This document shows, piece by piece, positions 47,524-58,391 of a stretch of 64,000 bases of DNA. Within the stretch, counting starts at the first letter, position 1; each line of letters opens with the position of its first letter. The DNA is from Magicicada septendecula (lineage: Eukaryota > Arthropoda > Insecta > Hemiptera > Cicadidae). The notes below the pieces were generated by a model that had not been told where the DNA came from, did no database searches, and saw only the letters and a program-made list of their open reading frames with translations. The DNA lies in NCBI GenBank assembly GCA_034769895.1, contig JAWRYS010000717.1, forward strand, positions 186,001 through 250,000, written 5' to 3'. Made by a program: the position numbers and the translations under genes.

Positions 47524-50028
47524 ATGAATAATAATAGTTGTGATAACGTAGTACGCAGATTTCAGAATATTAAAACACAATTGCATAAGACCATTCTGCA
47601 TATTAGATTTAATAAAGCATGCTTGAAAAATAAGGTTATACCAAATTACGCTATTATAAAGTTTAAAGGCTCGTCTATTGCAGATATGAAAGCTAAAAAA
47701 CGTGCAGAGATTTTTAGAATTAAAGAGGAATTGAGGTCGTTATATATTAAAAAATCACTTCTTAATTCTAAATTGTATGGAGCACACTTACAACTACTTA
47801 ATGACGTACATCCAGCTGCACTAGATCATTATCTGGAATTTATAAACAGTACGATAGAAATAGTTGTTTACAATATGCGTACTACGCAGCTTAACAAGTT
47901 ACAAAGGTTAATAGACGATCAAATACCTAAAACCAGTAATACTAGTTGTAAACACGTATTCCATACACGACTATGTAATTTGACTTCGATTAAATTAAAT
48001 ACTGACGAAGAAAATCTTTTAAATAAAGGATTAAAATACAATCTCCCATTACATAAGCCGAACTTCAACACAAGGCACATTCTAACTGAAGTTGCTAGTG
48101 CCGAAACTGTGATTAAAGCAATTAATGAACAAAAAGAACAAGATGAAGCACGGTTCATAATAAATAACAAATTTAACAAAATTATACGTGACCAACTTAA
48201 TAACGTACATTCTCCTATTCCTTCTATGACTAATTATAATGCCGAACGTAGGATTTTAAAAACATTAAAGAAAAACTATCTGACGATCAAGCCCTTGTCA
48301 CTAAGGCGGATAAGGGTAACACTCTGGTTATTATAAATAAGAATGATTATGACGATAAAATACGCGATTTCATTGCAAATAATAATATCACCCTGCTAAC
48401 CTCTGACCCCACGGATTTATATGTAAAACGTCTTAATCGTAGCTTAAACATGTGTACACATCTCTTTGATGAACGTACTAGACGTTCTTTAAAACCAATT
48501 AATTCTAAAGCGCCTGTTTTATCAGGTCTGCCAAAGCTTCACAAGGAGGGGATTCCTATTAGACCACTAGTAAATTTTACCACTGCACCCGGTTACAAAG
48601 CAGCTAGAAAATTAGTGAGTATTAAAACATAATTTACATTTGATTAATAATCGAAGTTTGATTAATAGTTGTGATTTCGTTGGAAAAGTGAAAAACCTGA
48701 TGATTGAACCCCACTATAAACTTATTTCTTTTGACATTGTGAACTTGTATACAAATGTACCGGTGAGTGAAACCTTACGCCTATTAAGAACTAACCTTGT
48801 TAACACCAGTAAACTGGATGCTAATTGCATAAATGAAATATTAGAATTGTTGGAAGTGATTTTGGACCAGAATTATTTCACACATAACAAACAGTTTTTC
48901 AGACAGCTGGAGGGGTTGGCTATGGGTTCCCCACTCTCTAGTATTCTAGCGGAGGTGTACTTAAATTACTTTGAAAATTCTTTCTTGTTTGCAAACCCTA
49001 CATATAATTACAATGTGGTGTTCTATGGTAGATATGTCGACGACACTTTTATGGTGTATAAAGGCACAAATCGTCAAATTGACAAGCTCCACAATTACTT
49101 GAATGGCATTAACAACAAAATACAGTTTACTTTGGAGAATGAAGTTAGAGGTCAGTTACATTTTCTGGATTTGACAGTAACTAAGGATTTTGTTACTAAA
49201 AAACTATGTTTTAATATATTTAGGAAGCCCACGATGACTGACGCTGTCATACATGCTTCATCGTTCCACCCCATTTCACAGAAATTAGCTGCATTCCATA
49301 GCATGATACATCGCCTATTGTCTATACCCCTTGGCATCGAGGATTACATCGAAGAATTAAATACCATTAAAGTCATTGCGTTTAACAACGGGTACAACGA
49401 AAGAATAATAGATAATATTTTAAAAAAACAAAAGAAAAAGAAGAGTAACACTATTAAAAATGAAACTAAAGATATAAATAGTAGAAATGAGAACCTCGAA
49501 ACAAAGGCACGCAAGTACATTGCGGCACCTTATACGCATTTCATGCCAGGGATTGTTAAGTCAACCATTAATAAAGTCAACAACATAGTCGTTTCCTATA
49601 AGACTAGTAATAACATCTTAAATAATCTCCGCACCCGTGAACATACCAGTCTTGAAAATAAAACAGGAGTTTATAAGCTAGTCTGCAACGACTGTGAGGC
49701 TTTTTATGTGGGCCAGACGGGTCGAGGTTTTTTGAAAAGATTTTCTGAACATAGACCCCCTACACGAGTTTACAACTTTGACAATATCAAGTCAAATTTC
49801 GCCAGGCACCTTATAGACAACAATCACAGTTACACGGATTTTAGCTCGAATTTAATACCCCTTCATTTCTGCAGTAAAGGGGGTTATTTGAACGCCCTTG
49901 AAGAATATGAGATTTACAAAGCATACAACGACGCCAGTACCAAGCCACACGTGTTGAACGACCAATTACAATATAAATCAAATATACTGTACAATACCGC
50001 TATGCGATATGGTCGAGATAAGGCTTAG
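47524..50028 (+). pseudogene. Penelope RT / GIY-YIG polyprotein, two frameshifts
   Basis: An ATG at 47524 opens an N-terminal region of about 265 residues. A frameshift in an A-rich run near 48270 moves the frame to one with ALVTKADKGNTLVIINKNDY, APVLSGLPKLHKEGIPIRPL and the next RT motifs. A second shift near 48625 leads into the last 462 codons: NVPVSE, GLAMGSPLSSILAEVYLN, FYGRYVDDTFMVY (catalytic YVDD) and LHFLDLTV. A basic linker comes next, then the GIY-YIG nuclease region GVYKLVCNDCEAFYVGQTGR with KRFSEH and a downstream HLIDNNHSY. Both breaks lie in A-rich sequence, so the copy is recently dead (or has assembly errors). It is distinct from, but homologous to, the fragment at 14582-15644. 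Confidence 0.92.
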
Positions 50029-50172
50029 ATTTCGTCAGTACGGCGCGTGTTGTCTTGCAAGACACACCTAACAGTTTTAAAGCAAGTTATGTACATAGTT
50101 TAATTGCCGTATTGTGTTTTTAATATTTTGACAAATGTCATCATTTATGACATAGATTGGTTTTTATAAGTT

Positions 50173-50199
50173 CTGATGATGAGGCAAGTGCCTCGAAAC
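50173..50199 (+). ncRNA. Hammerhead ribozyme core of the Penelope-like element
   Basis: CTGATGA (50173-50179), stem II GAGGC-aagt-GCCTC (50181-50194) and GAAAC (50195-50199) reproduce the hammerhead core exactly. Downstream C-A-T can pair with the G-U-A run of AATGTC near 50134-50139, giving a very short stem III and a GTC cleavage site. Stem I pairing is weak as I read it. Such minimal hammerheads are established in Penelope-like elements. Confidence 0.6.
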
Positions 50200-50360
50200 A
50201 TGTAAACACAAGAAAACATTACGGAAAGGCCATAGACGGTGAGTAGCAGTGTATTTGGTTAAACCCAGTAACCTCTCTTACAGACTGTGAGTTCGTGTAA
50301 AAGGATCCTGGACCCCGAGAAGGTAAGAGTTAATATAAAAGATATATGTATATGTCTTTT

Positions 50361-51170
50361 TAGAACTAATATTCTACTATTATTTCTGTACTGTTTGTTT
50401 TATACTTATTTATTTTTATTACAAAGATAATCAAGACGTAAATAAAAAAACCTTCAGACTCGCTCAAGTATGTGCTAAAGCTTGCATGAATAGTTCCATT
50501 TAAACAATTAAAAGGAACTGTAAAAAAATGACATAAAAATAAACTGATTTAATAATAAAAATATATAGACTGAGGTAGTACATAACACATTAATTAACAA
50601 TGTAATTAAAACGTAACATGCAAGTTGGGAACACCTTCACTTGCATAGCAGCTGATTCTCCATTACCCTCCCACCATTCACAGTTTCATAGTGGACTCGT
50701 CCATGAAGAAAATGGTTTCTGCACATGTGCCTTTCAATTTTGGTATACAAAGCTTCATCTACCCAATTATTAGGCTATGATATTGTCCCAGGTACTTATT
50801 TTCACAGGCTTAGATTAACTATCTGTTAATTATTTTATTAATTTTATTGATTATTTGCTCAGAGTAATATCTTAATAGTATTACTAATTATATAGAAATT
50901 AATACAGCACAACAGACATACGCTAATGTTAATTGTACTGACTGTAAAGTTGCTTTGTTAATTTCTGTATCAAAGAAGAAATAATGCATTCAGGAGAATT
51001 ATTGGTTACCTTTTTTTTTAGTATTCTAAGCTTTTCTGGGTATTACATTCTTTCTCCACAAGTAGAGGAGAGGTTCTTGATGTTAATAGAATCTTTTGCT
51101 TTATTCAGTAATCGTGTAGCTTTGATGTTAACATATCATATAATATTATATTTTCTTCATTTTATTTTAG
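50361..51170. other. Intronic sequence, no gene seen
   Basis: AT-rich. 50630-50790 is less AT-rich and could be a repeat remnant, but I recognise no protein. The stretch ends at the polypyrimidine tract and acceptor of the third VPS35L exon. Confidence 0.55.
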
Positions 51171-51346
51171 GCTTCCCACAATACTTGCTCTTTCACACTC
51201 TTGGGAAGTGTTTAAATATATGTGATCCACCATCACCAATGCAGTTACTGTCTGAAGTATGGCGCTGTATTACTAAGATTGACAATCCAGCTCATTATAT
51301 TATGTGTGCTGAAGTATGGTTACAGTTTACAGTTACACATTTCTCA
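51171..51346 (+). CDS. VPS35L: VPS35L exon (third in window)
   Basis: This 176-bp exon sits between TTTATTTTAG|GCTTCC and TTCTCA|GTAAGT. GC completes the Gly codon begun at 18528, then FPQYLLFHTLGKCLNICDPP, LLSEVWRCITKIDNPAHYIM and CAEVWLQFTVTHFS follow, ending in phase 0. The order G.P..LL...G......DPP......L.E.W..ITK..NP..YI.CAEVW.....KHF is the VPS35L signature in this part of the solenoid. No stops or frameshifts, so the gene appears functional despite its intron load. The following exon was not found before 64000. Confidence 0.95.
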
Positions 51347-51789
51347 GTAAGTACTTACATGTGTTAAATTTCTGTGGATTAGTATCTTAAGTTACTTAAA
51401 TTAGTAAGATTAAAACTGTATTTTGTAAATGTACATTACAGCCAGTCACAATGATGGCATTCCAAAGTATGAGTGACACTGTTATTAGAATATAATCATA
51501 GTATCCACCCCTATAATCTTGCCCTCCAGACCATTTGCCTCAGCTTAGTTTAACAAAACATTTTTTAAATTTATTCTATAAACTAAGTATATAAAATTGT
51601 TGATTTCTCATAATTTCTAATCGTTACCATCTTGCTAAAGCTTTTAAAATATTATTCTAAAACCAAGTGTATAAAATTGTTGATTTCTAGAAACTTTCAA
51701 TCCTAATTTCCTTCTAAAGGAAGCGGCTATACCCACAACTCGATTGCTCATGCTTCCGTTGGAATAACAATGAGTTTGTGTTATTCTTA

Positions 51790-52135
51790 CAAAAATGCCC
51801 AGATGTGAGAATGCTGATTACAAAACATTACAGAATGGTTGGAAAACGATGAAGGTGAAGAGATAATTGATGATGGTATTATGCTTATGGTGGTTAACAG
51901 AGAGAGTATTGAAGACAAAGAAGATGAATCAGTTATTGAAAGTACCTACCACATATCCGCTCAAAAGGTTTGATGGCAATTGAGACTGTGCTGGAATACA
52001 TTAGTTAGCAGGAGAAGGTGATGCCACCAGATTTAATTTTTTTTACATAGAAATGGAGGGACAATTTGACGAGGAAGAGGACCCAACTCAAGAAGCAGGC
52101 AACAGATCAGAGACTATTATAGTTTCATGTACTTT
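51790..52135 (+). pseudogene. Tigger/pogo transposase C-terminal fragment
   Basis: One frame gives TEWLENDEGEEIIDDGIMLM, then NRESIEDKEDESVIEST and a stop. The protein continues in another frame (MAIETVLEYIS) and further decayed. This matches the acidic C-terminal tail of Tigger transposases seen at 16485-16793, but on the opposite strand and with different sequence, so it is a separate old insertion. No ends or TA duplication were found. Confidence 0.65.
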
Positions 52136-53870
52136 AAGTTACTGCAGTTTTTATCTGTTCCTGTATTTTTTTAATTCTTTATAAAAAGGTTATTACCATA
52201 ATAATATTTAAAGTTCAAAAGTTTAAATAAACTTTTGAACCAACCCTTTGAATAAAAGTTTCCTGTATTATAATCTTTGCCACAAAATATTACAGTATTC
52301 TTTAACTAATAATGTGGTTTTGTAAATGTCGTATTTTTATTTATCTTCCCCATGTAATTGCATGAAAGTAATATATATTTTATTGTTTGAAAATATGCAG
52401 CTTGTATAAACACAAATTTAAAGGTACTAAGAAATGCTACTAATTTATTGTTGTCAAAAATATCAGGAAATGAGTTCAGAAGAAATGATCCACCGTCAGC
52501 TCCCAGCTTATCAGATTTTTTTGTTATTTGGCTTGGTCAACCGCAATGTTAGGCTGGATAGTCATGAGTCTATTGTACTTAATGGATATATAGTAATAAT
52601 CACATTAATTAATGTGTTTAACTATTTCTCCATATTTCCGTGTTTATGTAGAAATTGTTACCAAAGTGATCCTATCGAAAATTTAAAAAACTCATGTAAA
52701 ATCTATCGGTCATCAGCATCCTCTAAACCATATGCTGCATGTGGCACGGCATGATATTTTTTAATATTTAAATACTGAAGTACGTACAGTAAATTTAATT
52801 TCAAGTATTAAAATAAAAATATTACAGTAAAATACATTTGTGTAACACAAAGTGCAAGTTTAATTCTTATATACTACAGTTGCATCCTATAATATAATTT
52901 GTAGTTATAAGCTCTCCCACTAAATATGAAGTTAAGGTTAAAATATCTTCAACTTTTAAATAGGCTCTGGAGCCATGTAAAAAACGTTTTGCCCATAAGT
53001 AATATGAAAAAATACCTTTTTTTGAAAACTCAATACAGTATATGGTGTTTTTTTTTAGTATGATAATTTTTATAGTTGTAATTATATATTTATAGTGAAA
53101 GGCAGATAGATTACAAACATTCATTTAAAAAATGTATTTAAAGTGGCATAAAGTAAAAGACATAAACCCCAGAATATTGAACAGCACAAATAATATTAGT
53201 TAATTACTTCCCAACTCTAATGTAAACACTACTGAATGCATGTGCTAAATTCAAAAGTCATCTTATTGCAATTTCTTAATCACAGTGATAGCACAGTAAC
53301 AGAACACAGAGAACTCAACCTTATTCAAATATCACCACTAGTTACTTTCATTCATACACTTTTGACTTCTGTTTCATTGTGTTTTCGTTAACACACTGCA
53401 ATGGCACAGTGTGCCATCCTAGTGTGAAATATGTGTCATATTTAATACAATTTTCTTATTAAATTACTTCAGAGCGCCAGTTTCAGGAGAATTATATCAA
53501 TAATCATATATTCAGTCTCTGATTGCAGCGTCACCAAGTGTGACACCCATAGTCGCTGCCCACTTTGCCCCTCCCCAAATTGTACAATTTGGTTGATTAT
53601 GGTCTAACATCTCTAACTTTGTGTTTCATTTGAATTGACAACTTTCAGACTACAAAATAAAAGTGTTAATTTTACTGCTTTCATTCTTTCTTTCTTCTAA
53701 CAACTTCAATTCTTCTATTATTGGTCATCCCTTAACATATTATAAAACACAGCAGACATTTAGGCTAGTAGAATTCAGTCGTGCCATATATTTCAAGCCA
53801 ACTGTACAATATGCTGCTAGAAAGCCAAAAACTTTGGTAATCACTGTTCTCCATATTTTTTTTTATGTAC
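52136..53870. other. Intronic sequence, no gene seen
   Basis: AT-rich. A 106-codon frame at 52434-52754 has no recognisable similarity and does not fit the next VPS35L exon. An imperfect duplication of about 100 bp (GTATATAAAATTGTTGATTT type) lies just before this stretch, at about 51570-51710. Confidence 0.55.
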
Positions 53871-54622
53871 TGTGACACGCCTCTTTAGGTACACGCTTTC
53901 GTGCATACAACGCTGGGCCCAGATACTAGGCGTGTAACATACATACCACGGCACAACAATATTATACTACAACAATGTAACACAGAATATCACAATAATT
54001 ATTAAAACTAACTAGTACCTATAACTCTTTGTGAATATAGCGTTCATCAAAGCATCATATGGTAACTAAGTTACGTGTAGTGAAGGGGGGGGCGCATTAA
54101 AAAAAAAATAAACCATCAGTTGGTGAGCAGAGTTGAATGAGTTTATTCATTAAATAAAACAGAGTTAGCCTCTTATGTTTTATGATTACGAATCAGCCAG
54201 GGTATTTAAATTTCAATTATTAGATCCTTGGATCTTAAATAAATTAACTGTAAAATATTAGAAGCTGAATAAATTAGATTGCAATTTATAAAGGAATCGA
54301 ACTCTGAGCCAAATTAATCAGAATAATTCAGTCATATGAATCAATACAGTGTACAACATTAACTACGCACAGCGAGCATGCTGTGGATTGTTACTGAGTT
54401 TTTTTTTACTCTTACTTATAGCTTAAAGTCTTTGTAAGGCAAATGTTCATATTTCCTTCTTTATTGACTGTGTAGAACTAGCACTGGGTGTTAATAATAA
54501 TTAAACATTGTTACTTGAACGGCTAGCAGTGTATGATGGTGTCAAGTCCGATGGTGTTCACGCCGTGTGCTCGCGAGTTGCAGGTTCGACCCTCCACGTA
54601 GCTCGTAGGACGTATCTATGCA
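53871..54622 (-). repeat. 3' LTR of the Gypsy element
   Basis: 752 bp, starting TGTGACACGCCTC and matching 60595-60750 plus 62724-63315. The end is taken at TATCTATGCA, where the two copies diverge. Near its right end it contains GGTTCGACCC (about 54583-54592), resembling a tRNA B box. Confidence 0.85.
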
Positions 54623-55456
54623 GAAACGGCGGTTGTCCAAGGTCAATTTTACAAAAGGCCGAATTTCAAAATTCTAAGAACACCAACAATCTGTACTGAG
54701 ACACCAAGTAAGGCTTCTCGCAAAATAAGAAATATTCACCAATCAAATCAACAACAAACACCCACACGAAGGACAAAAGGCATCCAATAAATTAACAACT
54801 AACAAGCAAACATAATAACTTAATCGTAACCCACTCTAGCTTCAATAACACAACAAACATACTCCAATACGTACAAAGCGAACAAGACATAAACAATTCG
54901 TCATCGGGTATCTCGTCAATGGATGTCCCATGGATGGGCACCCTGCAAATGGGTATCCCGTGCGCGGATAGGGTTGTGAGACAATTAAACGAAGTTGACT
55001 TCTAGAAACTTGACACATTATGTACACGAAACTGGAAGGTTTCGAATCACTAGATACGGCACTCGCCGCTATCCAAAGACAATTCCGAAAGTCACCTTCA
55101 GTTACCTTAGAAACGTCGAGCAGCCGACGACATCAGACACTGAACCAAAAGTGTCTTACATACAGGGGGTATCGTCTGTGTAACCGGATAGAGCAGGGTT
55201 TGGGGAGAGGCGTACATCATGTACATAAATGGGAAAACTCAGATCGACTGGTGCGGCATCAGCCGCCATCTGATAACAACTCAAAGGGGCCACCTTCAGT
55301 CACCTTAGAAACATTGTGTGCGCATCGCAACGCCTCCTCACTGAAAGTGAACGACTAGGGGGTGATCAGTCCCCACACCGCTCATCAGGCAAGGCGAGTG
55401 AAGGCGGTTTGCTAATCAACATGATCAACATGCTGGTGTACAAGGGAAAGCCACCA
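54623..55456 (-). other. Gypsy 3' region between integrase and LTR
   Basis: About 0.8 kb without a recognisable gene or envelope-like frame. It contains short internal repeats: GTCACCTTCAG followed by TACCTTAGAAAC (about 55090-55118) and again CACCTTCAGTCACCTTAGAA (about 55290-55310), plus GGATG/GGGTATC units at about 54905-54970. Confidence 0.6.
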
Positions 55457-56821
55457 CTATGCCGGCACAGCGGTATCTGGGGTCCGAGAGCTATGTTCAT
55501 GAAAGGCGGACTTCAAAGAACTAATGTGACTTTTCTTCACGTGTGACAGGCTCTCCGGGTGTCCTAAATTTACGGTTACCGGGGTTAGGAAATCAATAAT
55601 CCGAAAGGGACCTGACCATCGGGGCATCATTTTTGCAGTAAGCTTGTTCACTCCTGAACTAAGAGGATGGGTCCTACACCACACCAAGTCACCTATTTTG
55701 AACAGACAAGCCTGACGATCCCTGTTGTACGAGCCCGCAGCATAGCGGTGGGCTTTCATTAAGTGGGATCTCACCGACTGCCACACTACCTGAGTGTCCT
55801 CTGTCACCTCGGGTAGAAGGCTCTGAATATCCCAAGCGCAGGTTAGGGGAATGGACGGGGCAAATTTAAACATCACTTCAAAAGGACTTCTTCCGGTGGA
55901 CTCGTGCTTAGCGGAATTGAAGGTTATCTGTAACCAGGGCAGGGACTCATCCCAAGAAGACTGATTCCGAGAGTGGAAGGCTATGAGGGAGGCATTTAGA
56001 TTGCGATTACAACGTTCTGCCAGTGAAGGTTTAGGGTGGTAAGGAGATAAAGTCTTGTGTCTCACGCCGTGAGAAAAGCAGAAATTATGGAAAGAGTGGG
56101 AGCTAAAACTGGTAGCGTTATCAGAGATTATATACTTTGGAAAACCGAAATTCTAAAAGATATGAGTATTCAAAGCCTGTACAGTAGCCGCCGAAGTAGA
56201 ATCCCGGACAGAACATAGCCAACAAAACTTAGAGAGCGAGTCAACAGCCACCAAAATGAATTGATTTCCCCGTTTACTTCGGGGTAATTTGCCGACGTAG
56301 TCAATGTGAATTTTCTCCATGGGTCTGCTCGGAACCGAAGATGACAGGAGACCTATTTTCGTGTTTCGAGCGGGTTTACTCGTTTGACATACGTCGCAAC
56401 GTCTGACCATTCTTTTAACATCATTATAACAACCGGGCCAGAAGAATAGGCTGCAGATCTTGTTCTTAGTTTTAAAAAAACCTAAATGTCCTCCCATGAG
56501 AGAGTCATGAAAATACCTGAAAACCATGTTTCTTACTGCTTTCGGTAAGTAAATTCTATGAGGTTTACCCGCTTTATCTTTTGTACACAAAACTCCTTTC
56601 GACAGGCAGTACTTGTCTGTGCACGATCCGGATTCCACGTCCTCTATTACCTTCGCCACGACATCATCCTCGCGCTGCAGTTGATACAGATCGGAAAAAA
56701 TTAAGGGAAAATTAGACAGGACACCGGTGCACAGGACTGGCGAATCCTCGACCCCGTCCATGTTAAACATCCGGGACAAGGCGTCGGCCACGGGATTTTG
56801 CGTGCCCCTGATGTGGCGCAC
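55457..56821 (-). pseudogene. Gypsy pol: RNase H end and integrase, broken
   Basis: From 56821: RHIRGTQNPVADALSRMF (RNase H C-terminal end). Then the integrase zinc finger (HDSLMGGHLGFFKTKNKI with MVRRCDVCQTSKPARNTK), and core start MEKIHIDYVGKLP (first catalytic D). After a stop near 56153 the core continues through a SDNATSF box (second D), YHPKPSLAERCNR (catalytic E) and WLQITFNSAKHESTGRSPFE. A C-terminal DNA-binding part follows with GDLVWCRTHP and PRWSGPFRI. All catalytic residues are recognisable; one break separates the two parts. Confidence 0.9.
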
Positions 56822-58385
56822 CTCAAACTTTAGAAAATTAAGTCAGGCAATCCAACATCCCAACTTACCTAGCTGGCAGGGATGGGAAAGCAGCCACAAG
56901 AGGGCTTGATTGTCAGTTTCCAACATGAACTCCCGATGTTCCAAATACTGCCGGAACTTCTATAACCCAAAAATTACTGCCAAACACTCAGACTCGTACG
57001 CGGACTATGCCTTCTTTTCTTGGGGGGTGAGCCTGCGGGAGGCGTATGCAGTGGGCTGCTGCATGCCTTCAACCTCCTGTAACAGCATGGCGCCAAGAGC
57101 ATAGGAGGTAGCATCAGTCTGGAGGATAAACGTATTGTTAAAATCAGCCATATGCAGGACTGGGGGTTGACTAACCACGTCTTTTAAGGCAACAAAAGCG
57201 TCCTGTTGTACCGCTCCCTAAGGAACTTCTCGCCCTTTCTTCTCAACCGATTCAGAGGGGCCGCGATTTCTGAAATTTTGGGGATGAACTTAAAGAAATA
57301 GTTCACCATCCCAATAAAGCGTGCCACGCCCTTGGCGTCCTTGGGACGCGAGAACTCCCGAATGGCTCGGGTCCAATCCGGCGGGTCCACGCAAACACCC
57401 TGCTCGGACACAAGGTGTCCCAAAAAGCTAATCTGTTTTACCCCAAAACGAACCTTGTCGGGATTTACAGTGAGCTTGGCCCTTCCTAGCCTCGCAAGTA
57501 CCTCGTCGGCATGACGCACGTGGTCTTCCCAGGATTTAGAGTACACTATAATGTCGTCGAGGTAGTTGAATACATACTTGTATTTTATGTTGGACAAGAC
57601 AGTGTCCAACAACCTGGTAAGCACTTGGGCCCCGGTGCTCAAGCCAAAAGGGACCCGACAAAACTCGTATAACCCGTAAGGGACAACAAAAGCTGTAATG
57701 GGCATAGACTTTTCTGATAGCAGAACTTGGAAATAGGCGTTAGAGAGGTCCAGGATACTAAAGTATTCGCCCCCGAAAACCACTGGAAGCAGGTGTGAAT
57801 ATTAGGTAACAGCTGCGCTTCAATCTCAATGTTCTTGTTGGTAATCAATAACCAACCGAGGTTTTTGTCAGGTCGACAGACCAAAAATATCGGGCTCGCA
57901 TAAGGGGACACACTCGGTTTAATAACACCCTCCCTAACTAGCTGGCCGGTAATCTCTCGCATGGCTTCCATTTGGGGGGGGGCGAGCTGGTAAGGATGAG
58001 CCTTAATGGGCCGATTATCCAGCAGGGTAATGTCGTATGTCAACTTGTCCGTTCGGCCTAGTTCCCCAGTCAAAACATGCTTATGATGGTTGCATACTTT
58101 AATTATCTCATCCACCTTCTTCTGGTCGAGATGTCCGACATCAAAAGGCCCTTTATCTAAAAGGTTAGAATGACAACCGTCCGGACCATTCTTGCGATCG
58201 CACAGCGAAATGTGGTTTTTGGGACAAAATTTAAAGTATATTACCCCTTGGTGTATATCGAGCACCAAACGGGTGTGATGGATAAAGTCTGCGCCAAGAA
58301 TGAGATCGCAAGATAGGCCCTCGGCGACCAGAATGGGGAAATTCCAAGTGTAAGCATCTATTTTCACTCTGCATAAGGCTTCCAA
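56822..58385 (-). pseudogene. Gypsy pol: protease end, reverse transcriptase, RNase H, broken
   Basis: 58385-57639 gives the protease C-terminal side (LILGADFIH) and RT entry (PIKAHPYQLAPPQMEAM, GVIKPSVSPYASPIFLV). A frameshift near 57790 leads to 57783-57184 with FSILDLSNAYFQVLL, FCRVPFGLSTGAQVLTRLLD and the catalytic NYLDDIIVYS. KQISFLGHLVSEQGVCVDP, ARFIGMVNYFFKFIP and LNRLRRKGEKF follow. 57183-56822 then reads as RNase H with interspersed stops (FILQTDATSYALGAML; ETDNQALLWLL). Order and motifs are canonical for Ty3/Gypsy. Confidence 0.9.
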
Positions 58386-58391
58386 ACCAAT

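Larger units (their letters stand above)
47458..50260 (+). mobile_element. Penelope-like retroelement with GIY-YIG endonuclease
   Basis: Inserted in the 3' LTR of element 4 with target duplication AAACC. Both ends carry the short direct repeat CAGTGTATTTGGTTAA (47459 and 50247), consistent with the pLTR arrangement of Penelope-like elements. It encodes RT and GIY-YIG domains (47524-50028) and has a hammerhead core near the 3' end. 2.8 kb, near full length; the coding region has two frame breaks. It is the youngest identifiable event at this site because it interrupts element 4. Confidence 0.92.
40430..50360 (+). mobile_element. LTR element 4: non-autonomous LTR retrotransposon with mariner and Penelope insertions
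   Basis: The 5' LTR starts at 40430 (TGTAACGGTAC). The 3' LTR starts at 46510 with the same sequence, is interrupted by a Penelope-like element (47458-50260) and resumes to 50360. There it breaks off about 85 bp short of the expected end, so no right target duplication can be shown. The interior carries a broken family ORF with a different N-terminus, a mariner insertion, the long noncoding half and a polypurine tract with UUCG hairpin. Without insertions it is about 6.2 kb. Confidence 0.88.

Noticed and set aside
52434-52754. 106-codon frame considered as the next VPS35L exon
   Set aside because: The translation does not resemble the expected next VPS35L segment and no fitting splice sites flank it.
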